A DNA stretch of 64,000 nucleotides from Iodobacter fluviatilis (GTDB lineage Bacteria; Pseudomonadota; Gammaproteobacteria; Burkholderiales; Chitinibacteraceae), in NCBI RefSeq assembly GCF_900451195.1, contig NZ_UGHR01000001.1, forward strand, positions 3,224,001 to 3,288,000, written 5' to 3'. The notes beneath the pieces were generated by a model. That model was given only the letters and a program-made list of their open reading frames with translations, had not been told where the DNA came from and searched no databases. Position numbers and translations under genes: made by a program. Positions 1-9,263 of the stretch are shown piece after piece. The first letter of the stretch is position 1. Every line of letters begins with the position of its first letter.

Positions 1-1072
1 CTGCGCTCACCCCCGGCACCGCCGCCTGGCTTGCCGTAATCACCACAACGCCCGCAGCCAGCGCATTCACCTCTCCCGTACTGGCGTTAACGGTTGCGAT
101 GTCAGGATTGGCACTCTGGTAGCTGATTACGCCTTCGCCGTTTGAAGTGGCCCTGTTCAGCAGGGTCTGGCCCTGCACGACTGAGGCCGAGCCCGGGATG
201 GCAAAGGTCAATGTGGCAACAGGCAGGGGAGCAACAGTCAGTACATAAGACTGCATCGCCTGTGCATTGACCCCGGCCACCGAGGCCTGGCTTGCGGTGA
301 TGACGGTGTTTCCGGCACGAAGCGCAGTCACGGCACCACTACTGGCATCCACCGAGGCAATCTCCGTGTTTGCGCTCTGATAAGAAATCACCCCGTAGCG
401 GCCGCCGCTTAAGCTGGAAATCGCTGCATTATTAAACAGACGGCCCGCCAATACGCTTGCCCGATCAGGCACAGCAAAGGTCAGAGTGGGCACCGGCAGC
501 GGCTGAATATCTAATGTATAAGACTGGCTGACTGCCGTATTGATCCCCGCAACAGCCATCTGGCTGGCCGTAATCACCACCTGGCCCTCACGATGCGCAG
601 TCACTTGCCCCGCCGCATCAACCGATGCTAGCGCCGGGTTGTCACTACTGTAGATCACCGCGCCATAGCCGCCCCCGCTTAATGAAGGTACAGCGACATT
701 TTTAAAGGTGTTTCCCACGACCACGCTGACCTTGCCCGAAAGCGCAAAAGTCAGCGAGCCTGTTGGCGCTGGCGCTGGTGGCAAAGATAAAATAAGCGTC
801 GATTCTTTCTGAATATTGTAATCAGATAAAGTGCGGCCCTCTTCCAGCACCAGACCGGCAAATTTCAAAATTTGCTCATCGGGCGGAATGCCCTCTTTAT
901 CCTGAATTTTGGCTTTTACATTTTCGATTAAATCACTGGCTTCAACATCAAGCGTGATGGTTTTACTTGTCAGCGTCTTTACAAAAATTTGCATGGCCCA
1001 AGCTTTCACGGGCAGAAAAAAAATAACAAAACACAGCAAGGCGGCAGAGAGTTGCCGTAATGGGGAAGTCAT
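1..1072 (-). CDS. secreted ubiquitin-domain protein with tandem Ig-like repeats (C-terminus beyond left edge)
   Basis: I translated the minus strand by hand from the ATG at 1072-1070; the frame stays open for 357 codons to the window edge. Residues 1-26 form a signal peptide ending Ala-Trp-Ala. Predicted cleavage exposes a domain beginning Met-Gln-Ile-Phe (residues 27-97) that matches human ubiquitin at 59 of its first 71 positions, including unbroken blocks [16 protein letters not shown] and [15 protein letters not shown]. Lys6, 11, 27, 29, 33 and 63 are kept. Arg42, Ile44, Lys48 and Val70 are replaced by Ile, Lys, Leu and Ser. The Arg-Gly-Gly tail is missing; a Pro/Ala linker (98-105) leads into Ig-like repeats of about 90 residues starting near 107, 197 and 288 (BIG2-like, each with an ASVDA/ATVNA core, a V-T/N-A step and VITASQ). 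The protein is probably exported and surface-bound or secreted. It cannot be conjugated through a C-terminal glycine, so a mimic, adhesin or binding role is more likely. The function is unknown. Confidence 0.9.
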   Translation of the reverse strand, partial: MTSPLRQLSAALLCFVIFFLPVKAWAMQIFVKTLTSKTITLDVEASDLIENVKAKIQDKEGIPPDEQILKFAGLVLEEGRTLSDYNIQKESTLILSLPPAPAPTGSLTFALSGKVSVVVGNTFKNVAVPSLSGGGYGAVIYSSDNPALASVDAAGQVTAHREGQVVITASQMAVAGINTAVSQSYTLDIQPLPVPTLTFAVPDRASVLAGRLFNNAAISSLSGGRYGVISYQSANTEIASVDASSGAVTALRAGNTVITASQASVAGVNAQAMQSYVLTVAPLPVATLTFAIPGSASVVQGQTLLNRATSNGEGVISYQSANPDIATVNASTGEVNALAAGVVVITASQAAVPGVSA

Positions 1073-1271
1073 AAAATACTCATTAATTGTGATGATTTTC
1101 CGCTACCCAAATCGAGCGGAGCCGCATATTAGCTAACTATCATATGCGAGGTGCAATTTTTTCAAACTTCAGTCTGAAATTTGCAACACCCGCGCTTACC
1201 CCCCATCTTTTCTGGTCAAACACCCCGCCCGGCTGCATGATCCATGCTCTCCCTCTTTTTGAGCGAAAGCC

Positions 1272-2429
1272 ATGCGACAAACCTCCAGCTCCCTGCCACT
1301 TTTAACCGCCGGTTTTGTCACGGTTTTAGTGGGCTTTACCAGCTCTGCCGCGATTGTTTTTCAGGCCGCCACGGCTGCGGGCGCAACACCAGGACAGCTG
1401 GCTTCCTGGATGTGGGCGCTTGGGATGGGAATGGGGATCACCTGCATTGGTTTATCGCTGCGTTATAAAAACCCAATCGTTACCGCATGGTCCACGCCGG
1501 GAGCAGCACTACTGGCAGGCAGTTTGCAGGGCATTCCCATGGGGGAAGCGATTGCAGCATTTATGTTTTGCGCAGCACTAATTACCTTAAGTGGTATCAC
1601 CGGCTGGTTTGAACGCATCATGAGCCGCATTCCCTTGCCGATTGCAGCCGCCATGTTGGCAGGGGTTTTAGCCCGTTTTGGCATCAATATTTTTACCGAG
1701 ATGCAGAGCCAATTCGTCCTTGTCTTTGCCATGTTCATTGCTTATTTAATCTGCAAAAGATTTTGGCCGCGCTACGCCATCATGTTGGTATTGCTACTGG
1801 GAATCCCAATTGCGGCAGGACAGGGCTTATTACATATAGAAGAAGTAGAGATCGCCTTTGCCAGGCCAGAATTCATGATGCCGGTTTTTAACTGGCAAAC
1901 CATGCTCAGCATTGGCATACCACTGTTTGTCGTGACGATGGCGTCCCAAAATATGCCTGGTGTAGCGGTGATTCGGGCCAATGGTTACAACACGCCCATT
2001 TCACCTTTAATCAGCTGGACGGGCATCACCACTTTATTACTTGCTCCCTTTGGTTGCTTCTCGCTCAATTTAGCCGCCATTACTGCCGCCATTTGTATGG
2101 GCAAAGAGGCGCATGAAGACCCCGCTCAGCGCTATAAAGCCAGCATTGCCGCTGGTGGTTTTTATTTATTGCTGGGTGTTTTTGGCGCAACGATTGGGGC
2201 GCTCTTTACCGCCTTTCCCAAAGCCCTGGTATTGGCGATTGCCGGCCTCGCCCTACTGGGCACGATCGCCAATGGGCTGAGCGCCGCGATGAGCGATGAG
2301 CAAATTCGCGAGCCTGCTTTAGTCACCTTTTTAGTCACACTCTCAGGCATTTCACTTTTAGGAATTGGCGCGGCATTCTGGGGTTTAACCGCAGGCACAA
2401 TTGCTTTATTAATCATGAAAAAACGCTGA
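1272..2429 (+). CDS. benE: BenE family benzoate/H+ symporter-like transporter
   Basis: This 385-residue protein is made almost entirely of hydrophobic segments, about 11-12 predicted membrane spans. It has the BenE-family pattern: an N-terminal GFVTVLVGFTSSAAIVFQAA stretch and a conserved TAWSTPGAALL loop. Known family members import benzoate or related aromatic acids with protons across the inner membrane. The length fits the family (about 390). It is divergent from the ubiquitin-Ig gene and is followed by a 470-base gap, so it is probably a single-gene unit. No aromatic catabolic genes are nearby, so the actual substrate is not settled by context. Confidence 0.85.
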   Translation: MRQTSSSLPLLTAGFVTVLVGFTSSAAIVFQAATAAGATPGQLASWMWALGMGMGITCIGLSLRYKNPIVTAWSTPGAALLAGSLQGIPMGEAIAAFMFCAALITLSGITGWFERIMSRIPLPIAAAMLAGVLARFGINIFTEMQSQFVLVFAMFIAYLICKRFWPRYAIMLVLLLGIPIAAGQGLLHIEEVEIAFARPEFMMPVFNWQTMLSIGIPLFVVTMASQNMPGVAVIRANGYNTPISPLISWTGITTLLLAPFGCFSLNLAAITAAICMGKEAHEDPAQRYKASIAAGGFYLLLGVFGATIGALFTAFPKALVLAIAGLALLGTIANGLSAAMSDEQIREPALVTFLVTLSGISLLGIGAAFWGLTAGTIALLIMKKR

Positions 2430-2900
2430 TAAAACAAAGAATCATAAAAACATGCGCCTCTCTTGCTTTATGCAGTGAGAATGAGCGCAACATGGCAAAA
2501 AAAGCCATGACATTGTGATGAAATCAACCGTCACAATTAATTACAATGTCTTACATTTACATTGCAATTTCACTTGGCATCGTGATAAAAACTGTCCTCT
2601 TCTATTAAAAATCACCCTTAGAAAGCGGTGATCAAGGCCTGAAAACCTCTCTTATTGCACTGACGATACTGTGGCGTTAAGCCCTTAGTATTTTGCTCGA
2701 AACAAGCTGTGAAACATTATCGCGGCTTCAGCCAGTGCATTCACTTTGCGATTTTGCATAATCGCTGGGGTGTTGCGTGTTTCTGCTCAGTGCAAAAAAC
2801 AGGCTTCAAACATCCCTAAGCTAGGCAACCCTCAACATTTAAGTTGTCACTCTCATCATTGCGAGCGGATTTTTACGCTCTACAAGAAAGGAGTCAGCAC
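2430..2900. other. intergenic leader before the osmoprotectant ABC operon
   Basis: No credible gene is seen here. It holds a small inverted repeat ATCACC/GGTGAT at 2611-2632 and the ribosome binding site AAAGGAG at 2887-2893 that fixes the start of the next gene at 2901. The long leader presumably carries the promoter and osmotic control of the transporter operon, but no known riboswitch was recognised. Confidence 0.4.
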
Positions 2901-3602
2901 ATGTCTGTGCATCTTAAACGCGGCCTGTTCATTGCCTTTTTGGCAGCGATCTTCGCCCTGATTCAGTCGCAACCTATGTGGCTAAAAACCTACCAAAGCG
3001 ATCTCATCTACCTTGGCCAGCAACATCTTCGGCTTGCTGGCTACTCGATGCTCTTAGCCTTAATTGTTGGCCTGCCTGCGGGCATTTTACTCAGCCGGAG
3101 CAGGGCCAGACGCTTCGCCGAGCCCATATTGCAACTTTTTAATATTGGCAACACCCTCCCCCCGCTCGCCGTACTGGCTCTGGCTATGGTCCTAGTTGGT
3201 ATTGGCGACAAGCCCGCCATCATTGCGCTGTTTTTAGCCTCGCTTCTGCCGATTGTCCGCAACACTTACGCCGGTCTTTGCGGCGTATCGCCCGCCCTGC
3301 TTGAAGCCGCACGCGGTCTTGGCATGACCCCCGGACAAAGCCTTTGGCATGTGGAGCTACCCAATGCCGCCCCCGTTATTCTGGTGGGTATCCGCCTAGC
3401 TCTGGTAATCAATGTGGGCACAGTGCCGCTGACCTTCCTGATCGGTGCCAGCAGCTATGGCGAGCTCATTTTCCCCGGCATCTTTTTAAATAATCAAACC
3501 CAGCTCTTAGTAGGGGCAGGTGCAACCGCCATTGTGGCGCTGACACTCGATCAAGCCGTTGCCCGTATTGGCCATATTTTTGCCAAACGAGCATCAAACT
3601 AA
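2901..3602 (+). CDS. osmoprotectant (glycine betaine/choline type) ABC transporter permease
   Basis: This 233-residue inner-membrane permease has about five to six spans. It carries the binding-protein-dependent transport signature around EAARGLGMTPGQSLWHVELP, the EAA loop that contacts the ATPase. The start at 2901 is chosen because AAAGGAG lies 7 bases upstream; an in-frame start at 2844 would add 19 residues with no ribosome site. It opens a four-gene set with the binding protein (3615), a second permease (4495) and the ATPase (5259). This layout matches OpuC/OsmU (YehWXYZ) importers for glycine betaine, choline or carnitine. The exact substrate is inferred from family, not seen. Confidence 0.85.
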   Translation: MSVHLKRGLFIAFLAAIFALIQSQPMWLKTYQSDLIYLGQQHLRLAGYSMLLALIVGLPAGILLSRSRARRFAEPILQLFNIGNTLPPLAVLALAMVLVGIGDKPAIIALFLASLLPIVRNTYAGLCGVSPALLEAARGLGMTPGQSLWHVELPNAAPVILVGIRLALVINVGTVPLTFLIGASSYGELIFPGIFLNNQTQLLVGAGATAIVALTLDQAVARIGHIFAKRASN

Positions 3603-3614
3603 AAGGAGTGAGTC

Positions 3615-4493
3615 ATGCAACGATTTTTCCTCTCGGTCAGCCTGATGCTGATCGCCAGTCTGGCCAGCGCAGCCCCCATTCGTCTGGGCAGCAAAGACTT
3701 TACCGAGCAACATTTGCTCTCAGCCATGACTAGGCAATATCTGGTCAGCAAAGGCTTTGAAATCTCCACTACCACCGATCTACCCAGCGTGATCATGCGT
3801 GGCGCGCTGATCAACAAACAGCTGGATCTGGTTTGGGATTACACCGGCACAGCGCTGATCGTTTATCACAAGCTCACCGAAGTAAACCCAGAGCAAAGCT
3901 ATGCAAAAGTGAAGGAGCTGGATATTCCCAATGGCCTTGTCTGGCTACAACCCGCCGCCATGAACAACACCTACGCCTTTGCCATGCAGCGCAAACGTGC
4001 AGAGGAGTTGGGCATCACCACCATGAGCGAGTTGGCTAAAGAATTTAACCAGCATAAGGACTGGAAACTCGGGCTGGACATCGAATTTGCAGGCCGGCCA
4101 GATGGCTTAGCGCCGATGCGAGAGAAATATCAGCTCACGCTTGATCGCCCGCAAATGAAGCAAATGAATTCTGGATTGGTTTACAACGCCATCCGTGATG
4201 GTTTTGTGGAAGTAGGCCTAGTTTATGCCACCGACGGCCGAGTCAAAGGCTTTGATTTTATTATTCTCGAAGACGATCTGCACTTTTTCCCCAGCTACGC
4301 GGCAACACCTGTCGTAGAAAAATCCGTACTGGATGCCAACCCCGGCCTTGAAGACGCCCTCAACACCCTGTCTGCACTGCTCGACAACGACACGATCTCT
4401 ACGCTTAACGCCAAAGTAGATATTGAACACCTGCGTGTGGACGAAGTGGCCGCTCAGTTCCTGAAAGACAAAGGCTTACTGCAAGGAAAATAA
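3615..4493 (+). CDS. osmoprotectant ABC transporter substrate-binding protein (OsmF/OpuCC-like)
   Basis: The 292-residue protein starts with a clear signal peptide (residues 1-20, ending Ala-Ser-Ala-Ala). The mature part begins with [11 protein letters not shown], the hallmark of the OpuAC/OsmF family of quaternary-amine binding proteins, and continues with [11 protein letters not shown]. It acts in the periplasm and hands the osmoprotectant to the two permeases encoded on each side. A ribosome site (AAAGGAG) precedes the ATG, and the next gene starts one base after the stop codon, so it is translated within the same operon. Confidence 0.9.
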   Translation: MQRFFLSVSLMLIASLASAAPIRLGSKDFTEQHLLSAMTRQYLVSKGFEISTTTDLPSVIMRGALINKQLDLVWDYTGTALIVYHKLTEVNPEQSYAKVKELDIPNGLVWLQPAAMNNTYAFAMQRKRAEELGITTMSELAKEFNQHKDWKLGLDIEFAGRPDGLAPMREKYQLTLDRPQMKQMNSGLVYNAIRDGFVEVGLVYATDGRVKGFDFIILEDDLHFFPSYAATPVVEKSVLDANPGLEDALNTLSALLDNDTISTLNAKVDIEHLRVDEVAAQFLKDKGLLQGK

Positions 4494-4494
4494 G

Positions 4495-5145
4495 ATGGAA
4501 ACCATTCACTATATTTGGGAAAACAGCAGCTTTATTCTGGGATTAACCCGAGAGCACATGATGCTGGTCTCCATTGCCGTTGGCTTTGCCATATTGCTGG
4601 GCGTACCAATAGGCGTACTGATTGTGCGGCTCCCCTCGCTGGCGCCCTGGGTACTCGGCCTTGCTACGGTCGTGCTGACCACCCCATCAATTGCACTGTT
4701 TGGCTTGATGATCCCGCTGTTTTCGATGATCAACCAAGGAATCGGTTATGTGCCAGCGATTTCGGCGGTGTTTTTATATTCACTCCTGCCGATTATCCGC
4801 AATACCCACACCGCATTGCAGCAAATTGATCCAAGTATCCGCGAATCCTGCAAGGGACTGGGCATGAGCTTTTTCCAGCGCCTGTGCTGGGTAGAGCTAC
4901 CGCTGGCCGTACCCCTTATTTTTGGTGGCATTCGTACCGCCGTGGTGATGAATATCGGTGTGATGGCCATTGCCAGCACCATCGGCGCAGGTGGCCTTGG
5001 CCTCTTGATTTTGCATGGCATTAGCCAGAGCGACATCCGCCAGCTGATCGCGGGTGCAGTAATGATCAGCCTGCTCGCCATTGTGATGGACCTCATCCTC
5101 AATCGCATCCAGCACTACCTTACACCCAAAGGGATCCGCTCCTAA
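4495..5145 (+). CDS. osmoprotectant ABC transporter permease (second subunit)
   Basis: This 216-residue membrane protein is related to the permease at 2901. It carries the EAA-type loop RESCKGLGMSFFQRLCWVEL and the GAGGLGLLI segment typical of OpuCB/YehY permeases. It begins one base after the binding-protein stop codon. With the other permease it should form a heterodimeric channel in the inner membrane. A gap of 113 bases with its own ribosome site separates it from the ATPase gene. Confidence 0.87.
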   Translation: METIHYIWENSSFILGLTREHMMLVSIAVGFAILLGVPIGVLIVRLPSLAPWVLGLATVVLTTPSIALFGLMIPLFSMINQGIGYVPAISAVFLYSLLPIIRNTHTALQQIDPSIRESCKGLGMSFFQRLCWVELPLAVPLIFGGIRTAVVMNIGVMAIASTIGAGGLGLLILHGISQSDIRQLIAGAVMISLLAIVMDLILNRIQHYLTPKGIRS

Positions 5146-5258
5146 TTTCGTGTAAAAAAATACAAAGCCGTTTCACCGGCGTGAGTGCAATCAGCCCCAC
5201 GACGATGTAATGACAAACCGAATCGCTCATTCAGCACCACCTCACAAGGGGACAGCTC

Positions 5259-6377
5259 ATGATTAAGCTAGAAAATCTCACTAAAACATTTACCCAAAAA
5301 AATGGCCAAACCGTTACTGCAGTGAATAGCGTGAATTTACAAGTCGAAGAAGGCAAAATCTGCGTTTTCCTTGGCCCATCAGGCTGCGGTAAAACCACCA
5401 CGCTTAAAATGGTGAATCGCCTGATTAACCCCACTTCAGGCCGTATTTTAATTAATGGCCAGGATACCCAAGAAATGGACGTGGTGGCATTGCGCCGCCA
5501 GATTGGCTATGTAATTCAGCAAATTGGTCTATTCCCGAATATGACCATCGAAGAAAACATTTGCATCGTTCCAAAGCTATTAGGCTGGGATAAAAAGAAA
5601 AGCCGCGAGCGGGCCAGAGAACTGATGGATATGGTGGCACTCGACCCTAATCGCTTTCTCAGCCGCTACCCGCGCGAAATGTCGGGCGGGCAGCAGCAGC
5701 GTATTGGCGTGATTCGCGCCCTCGCTGCCGATGCCCCCGTCCTGCTGATGGACGAGCCCTTTGGCGCGGTCGATCCAATCAACCGCGAATCGATTCAAAA
5801 TGAATTCTTACTGATGCAGCGCAAGCTCAATAAAACAGTGCTCATGGTGAGCCACGATATTGACGAAGCGATTAAGCTGGGCGATCGCATTGCGATCTTC
5901 AGGCAAGGGCAGATTGTGCAGCACGCCACGCCAGATCAGCTGCTGGCCGCACCTGAAAACGATTTTGTAGGCTCTTTTGTAGGCCAGGACCGCACCTTAA
6001 AACGCCTGCTCCTCATTAATGCAGGCCAAGTCTGCGATGGCCAAACCACCCTAACAGCACAACCTTCTACCGATTTAAAAACAGCATTTAGCTTAATGGA
6101 TGAAAACGAGCAGCGTTTTCTAACCATTGTTGACGATAAAGCCACACCTCTGGGCTATGTATCCCGCAAAGAAATCCGCAACGCCAGCGGCATTTGTCTC
6201 GATAAGCTTCACCCCTTCGAAGTAACCGCCCAGGCCAGCGATAATTTGCGAGTGATTCTTTCCAAGCTTTATGAACACAATCTGGTATGGATGCCGATTG
6301 TGGATGATGACAACAACTATCAAGGTGAAATCTCGCAAGACGATATCGCCCGCCACTTAAGCGCCCCGGCGCGGTAA
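5259..6377 (+). CDS. osmoprotectant ABC transporter ATP-binding protein with CBS domains
   Basis: This 372-residue ATPase powers the transporter. Walker A is GPSGCGKT at residues 39-46, the ABC signature SGGQQ is at 142-146 and Walker B LLMDEP at 162-167, followed by a switch histidine in MVSHD. Residues from about 250 to 370 form a tandem CBS-type region, as in OpuCA/ProV, where the pair senses ionic strength or nucleotides to gate transport. The ribosome site AAGGGGA lies just upstream. It is the last gene of the operon and is followed by a hairpin at 6383-6411. Confidence 0.92.
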   Translation: MIKLENLTKTFTQKNGQTVTAVNSVNLQVEEGKICVFLGPSGCGKTTTLKMVNRLINPTSGRILINGQDTQEMDVVALRRQIGYVIQQIGLFPNMTIEENICIVPKLLGWDKKKSRERARELMDMVALDPNRFLSRYPREMSGGQQQRIGVIRALAADAPVLLMDEPFGAVDPINRESIQNEFLLMQRKLNKTVLMVSHDIDEAIKLGDRIAIFRQGQIVQHATPDQLLAAPENDFVGSFVGQDRTLKRLLLINAGQVCDGQTTLTAQPSTDLKTAFSLMDENEQRFLTIVDDKATPLGYVSRKEIRNASGICLDKLHPFEVTAQASDNLRVILSKLYEHNLVWMPIVDDDNNYQGEISQDDIARHLSAPAR

Positions 6378-6382
6378 AAAGC

Positions 6383-6411
6383 ATACGGCCACCCACTCGT
6401 GGTGGCCGTAT
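6383..6411 (+). terminator. stem-loop at the end of the osmoprotectant operon
   Basis: A perfect 11-bp inverted repeat (ATACGGCCACC at 6383-6393 and its complement at 6401-6411) closes around a 7-base loop, just after the ATPase stop codon. There is no strong T tract after it, so termination efficiency is uncertain. Confidence 0.6.
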
Positions 6412-6440
6412 TAACGAAAACAAGCCCCAGCCAAACAATT

Positions 6441-6465
6441 GATAATAATTATCATTAATGATAAT
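6441..6465. promoter_or_regulatory. Fur box upstream of the siderophore-interacting protein gene
   Basis: The sequence GATAATAATTATCATTAATG followed by ATAAT closely resembles the Fur consensus of overlapping GATAAT/ATTATC hexamers. It sits 38 bases before the start of a siderophore-interacting protein gene. Iron-dependent repression by Fur is the expected function. Confidence 0.85.
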
Positions 6466-6502
6466 GTAGCTTTTTCAAAAGCCGTAGAAAAAGTGAGCTG
6501 CC

Positions 6503-7321
6503 ATGAGTCAGGAATCCTCGCCTAAACAAGCACCGCGTAAACTGCAAGTACTGCAAAGCCTTCGGCTTACGCCTCACCTGCAACGGCTCACACTGGGCGG
6601 CCCAGGGCTAAACGGCTTTCCAAACCATTGTGATGGCGCACATATCAAACTCCTTTTACCTCAGCAAGGCCAGGCACTCATGCTGCCAACGGCCGGGCCA
6701 AAAGGATTAATCTGGCCTCCAGCACAAAACCGCCCTGTAGTACGCACCTATACTGTCCGCCATTTTGACGCCATGCAACAAACGCTGACCGTTGATTTTG
6801 TGATTCATGATGAATATGGCCCGGCTTCATACTGGGCGCAACATGCACAAATAGGTGATGATGTTGGCTTAGCCGGCCCCAGTGGCCCAGCACGCCTTAA
6901 TCCGGCTGCAGATTACTTCTTATTAGCAGGTGACTTATCTGCCCTGCCTGCAATCAGCACCGTGCTTGAAGCCCTGCCTGAAAATGCCGTTGGCACTGCT
7001 TTTATAGAGATCACCAGTGAGGCAGATCAGCAGCACCTGAGCCATCCAGCGGGGGTGAATATTGTATGGCTGGTCAACAGCACGCCAAGCGCCCTGCTGC
7101 CACAAGCTGTGTTTGATCTACCCTGGCCGCAAGGATCAGTCTCTGCGACGATTGCGGGTGAAACTGAAGCCGTGGTGCAAATACGCAAATATTTACGTAT
7201 TAATAAGAGGCTAAGCGTAAGCCATTGCTACATCGTACCCTACTGGAAATACCAACACAGCGAAGAGGCCTATCATGACGAGCGCCACCGCATCATGGAT
7301 GAAGTTCTGACGCCAGCTTAA
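6503..7321 (+). CDS. siderophore-interacting protein (ViuB/YqjH-type ferric reductase)
   Basis: This 272-residue cytoplasmic flavoprotein has an N-terminal FAD-binding domain with the RTYTVR motif (around residue 80) and a C-terminal SIP domain. The latter contains LLAGDLSALPAI and the family-typical GETEAVVQIRKYL and YWKYQHSEEAYHDE segments. Members use NAD(P)H or ferredoxin to reduce ferric siderophores and release iron. A Fur box directly upstream supports induction in low iron. It is a single-gene unit with a hairpin terminator after it. Confidence 0.9.
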   Translation: MSQESSPKQAPRKLQVLQSLRLTPHLQRLTLGGPGLNGFPNHCDGAHIKLLLPQQGQALMLPTAGPKGLIWPPAQNRPVVRTYTVRHFDAMQQTLTVDFVIHDEYGPASYWAQHAQIGDDVGLAGPSGPARLNPAADYFLLAGDLSALPAISTVLEALPENAVGTAFIEITSEADQQHLSHPAGVNIVWLVNSTPSALLPQAVFDLPWPQGSVSATIAGETEAVVQIRKYLRINKRLSVSHCYIVPYWKYQHSEEAYHDERHRIMDEVLTPA

Positions 7322-7367
7322 GCGCTGCACTTCACAGAAACCAGCAAATTCTGTCACCCTTAGAAAC

Positions 7368-7400
7368 AAACAGGAAAGCAATTAATTTGTTTCCTGTTTT
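7368..7400 (+). terminator. rho-independent terminator-like hairpin after the siderophore-interacting protein gene
   Basis: A 10-bp inverted repeat AAACAGGAAA (7368-7377) and TTTCCTGTTT (7390-7399) with a 12-base loop ends in TTTT, 47 bases after the stop codon. Confidence 0.6.
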
Positions 7401-7740
7401 ACTCAATGCAGGCCGCCATTCTTGGCAAAGTGGCGCCCTGCTTATTTATGCTTTAAAAACAAATTATTACAGAACAAAGACATAAGAAAATGCTGTAACT
7501 TGCACTTTTTTACTAAAAAACACAAAAAAGCATTGACAAGAAATAAGAAGCCAGCAACAATCACCTCACTAATTTGATTGAGCATAACCTTGTAAAGCGA
7601 ATATCTTCATTCGCAATGTGTTTGTAGCAGTACTATCCAGCAAGCCTTCTCAGCTTTTCTGCAAGTTCTCCCCGAACCAGGTGCTCTTCTTTTGGTGCTT
7701 TGCCATCCAATGTCTGGATGGCCATTTACTAGGAGCCATC
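7401..7740. other. AT-rich leader upstream of a small conserved ORF
   Basis: No gene is seen. A TTGACA hexamer at 7533-7538 with a weak -10 (AACAAT at 7556) could be a promoter. The ribosome site AGGAG lies at 7731-7735, just before the ATG at 7741. Confidence 0.35.
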
Positions 7741-7953
7741 ATGGCACAATTTGATTTTATCGTAGAAGCACGTCCCTCCACCCGCCACACAGGCATGGAA
7801 GGTTGGTACCAAATCGTCGTTTGTCACGGCAAGCAAAAAAAACCAGTCACTGACTGGCAAGCAGCACCCCAAGCACACGACAATAAGTTGCACAGCGTTT
7901 TAAACAGCGCCGCAGCTTTAGCCAAACAACAAATTCAAGTGCAATTTCACTGA
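7741..7953 (+). CDS. small conserved-looking protein, function unknown
   Basis: This 70-residue protein has no signal peptide or membrane span. It starts with AQFDFIVEARPS and has a central GWYQIVV strand followed by a basic HGKQKK patch, ending in an Ala/Gln-rich helix. The start at 7741 follows AGGAG closely; a 41-codon longer form from 7618 lacks such support. A strong terminator lies 30 bases downstream, so it is a stand-alone transcription unit. I do not recognise the family. Confidence 0.7.
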   Translation: MAQFDFIVEARPSTRHTGMEGWYQIVVCHGKQKKPVTDWQAAPQAHDNKLHSVLNSAAALAKQQIQVQFH

Positions 7954-7982
7954 TTTTGTAATCTAAGCTAAGCAGTTCATTC

Positions 7983-8009
7983 AAAAGCCCACGACAACGT
8001 GGGCTTTTT
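7983..8009 (+). terminator. strong rho-independent terminator
   Basis: An 11-bp stem AAAAGCCCACG (7983-7993) / CGTGGGCTTTT (7998-8008) with a 4-base loop ends in a T run, just after the small ORF. Confidence 0.85.
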
Positions 8010-8136
8010 ACATGGGCGCTGCCAATCTGCAAAAAAGCACAAAGTGCTGGCTTTTAACCTTAAGCACCCTATTCACAAAGCCTGCAATAGCAGCGCACAT
8101 GGTAGAATCAGGCCTTATCTGTTTTTCTGCCCGCCC

Positions 8137-8817
8137 ATGCCCTATCTTGCACTCGACACCTCGACCGAATATCTTTCCCTCGCCATCAGCACCGCAGAGG
8201 GCATCGTTGCCCGTGACTGGCCCGCGGGGCAAAAACACGCGGAAATGATTCTTCCTGCTCTTGCCTCCCTACTGGAAGAATGCCAGCTCAGCATGGAAGA
8301 CATCGAAGGTATTGCCTTTGGTAATGGCCCTGGTTCATTTACCGGCCTGCGTATCGCAGCGGGCATTACCCAAGGACTGGCCTTTGCACGTGATGTGCCG
8401 GTATTGGGCGTTTCCACCTTAGCGGCACTGGCCGAAGGCTGCCATGCCGATCAGGTGTATGTGTGCCTTGATGCCCGCATGAATCAAGTCTATTGCGCGG
8501 CTTATCGCAAGGAAGCAGACGTCTGGCAAACCATGATCGAGCCTTGCCTGAGCGATCCGGACAGCATACCGCTGCCAGATGGCAGCAACTGGCTGGGGGC
8601 AGGCAGCGGGTTTGCAGCTTATGGCGAAACGCTCAGACAACGCCTTGGCGCTCAGCTCAACGGTGCCAATGCAGAACGCTTCCCGCACGCTAAAGACATT
8701 CTTAAACTGGCTCTGGCTGATCTTGCCGCCGGAAAAGGGCTTGCCGCACAAGATGCCGAACTGGTTTACCTGCGTAATAAAGTGGCCCTTAAGACTCACG
8801 AGCGGATTAAAAAATGA
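8137..8817 (+). CDS. tsaB: tRNA threonylcarbamoyladenosine biosynthesis protein TsaB
   Basis: The 226-residue protein begins MPYLALDTSTEYLSLAI and contains GNGPGSFTGLRIAAG, both diagnostic of TsaB (YeaZ). TsaB forms a complex with TsaD and TsaE that places the t6A modification on adenosine 37 of tRNAs that read ANN codons. The start at 8137 is chosen because the family begins here; in-frame starts as far up as 7999 would overlap the terminator and add unrelated residues. It overlaps rimI by four bases (ATGA), so the two are translationally coupled. Confidence 0.95.
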   Translation: MPYLALDTSTEYLSLAISTAEGIVARDWPAGQKHAEMILPALASLLEECQLSMEDIEGIAFGNGPGSFTGLRIAAGITQGLAFARDVPVLGVSTLAALAEGCHADQVYVCLDARMNQVYCAAYRKEADVWQTMIEPCLSDPDSIPLPDGSNWLGAGSGFAAYGETLRQRLGAQLNGANAERFPHAKDILKLALADLAAGKGLAAQDAELVYLRNKVALKTHERIKK

Positions 8818-9263
8818 AAGTGCGTGATTTAAATGCCAGCGATATTCCGCAACTGATGGCGCTGGATGCCGCTACCAATTCGCACCCATGGGATATCAGC
8901 CACTGGCAGCACTCTTTAAAAGCCGATGTTTGCCTTGGCATTGATGGCAACACCGAGCTTTCAGCCTTTGCCGTTGCCATGAAAATGGTTGATGAGGCCG
9001 AATTACTACTCATCGCGGTGCAGCCCAAACTACAAGGGAAAGGCCTTGGACAAATCATATTTAACACCTTGACTCAAAAGCTGGCAAAAAACGGCGCTCA
9101 AAGCCTGTTTTTAGAAGTTCGCGAATCCAATCGCAAAGCCCGGCGTTTTTATGAATCAGCAGGCTTTGCCGAAACCGGCATTCGCCCTGCCTACTACCCC
9201 GCCACCAGTGGTGCGGGCCGGGAAGACGCCCTGATTTTTGCAATGATGATGAGTAAAGCCTGA
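8814..9263 (+). CDS. rimI: ribosomal protein S18 alanine N-acetyltransferase RimI
   Basis: The protein is 149 residues, the usual RimI length, with the GNAT fold. Acetyl-CoA binding is shown by VQPKLQGKGLGQIIFN (the Q/RxxGxG/A motif), and the C-terminal LEVRESNRKARRFYESAGF motif is typical of RimI. It acetylates the N-terminal alanine of ribosomal protein S18. It overlaps tsaB at its start and the glycosylase gene at its end, a gene order common in beta- and gammaproteobacteria. Confidence 0.93.
   Translation: MKVRDLNASDIPQLMALDAATNSHPWDISHWQHSLKADVCLGIDGNTELSAFAVAMKMVDEAELLLIAVQPKLQGKGLGQIIFNTLTQKLAKNGAQSLFLEVRESNRKARRFYESAGFAETGIRPAYYPATSGAGREDALIFAMMMSKA

Noticed and set aside
909..1136. 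75-codon plus-strand frame
   Set aside because: It lies opposite the ubiquitin-Ig gene, which has a signal peptide and clear domain similarity; this frame is its shadow.
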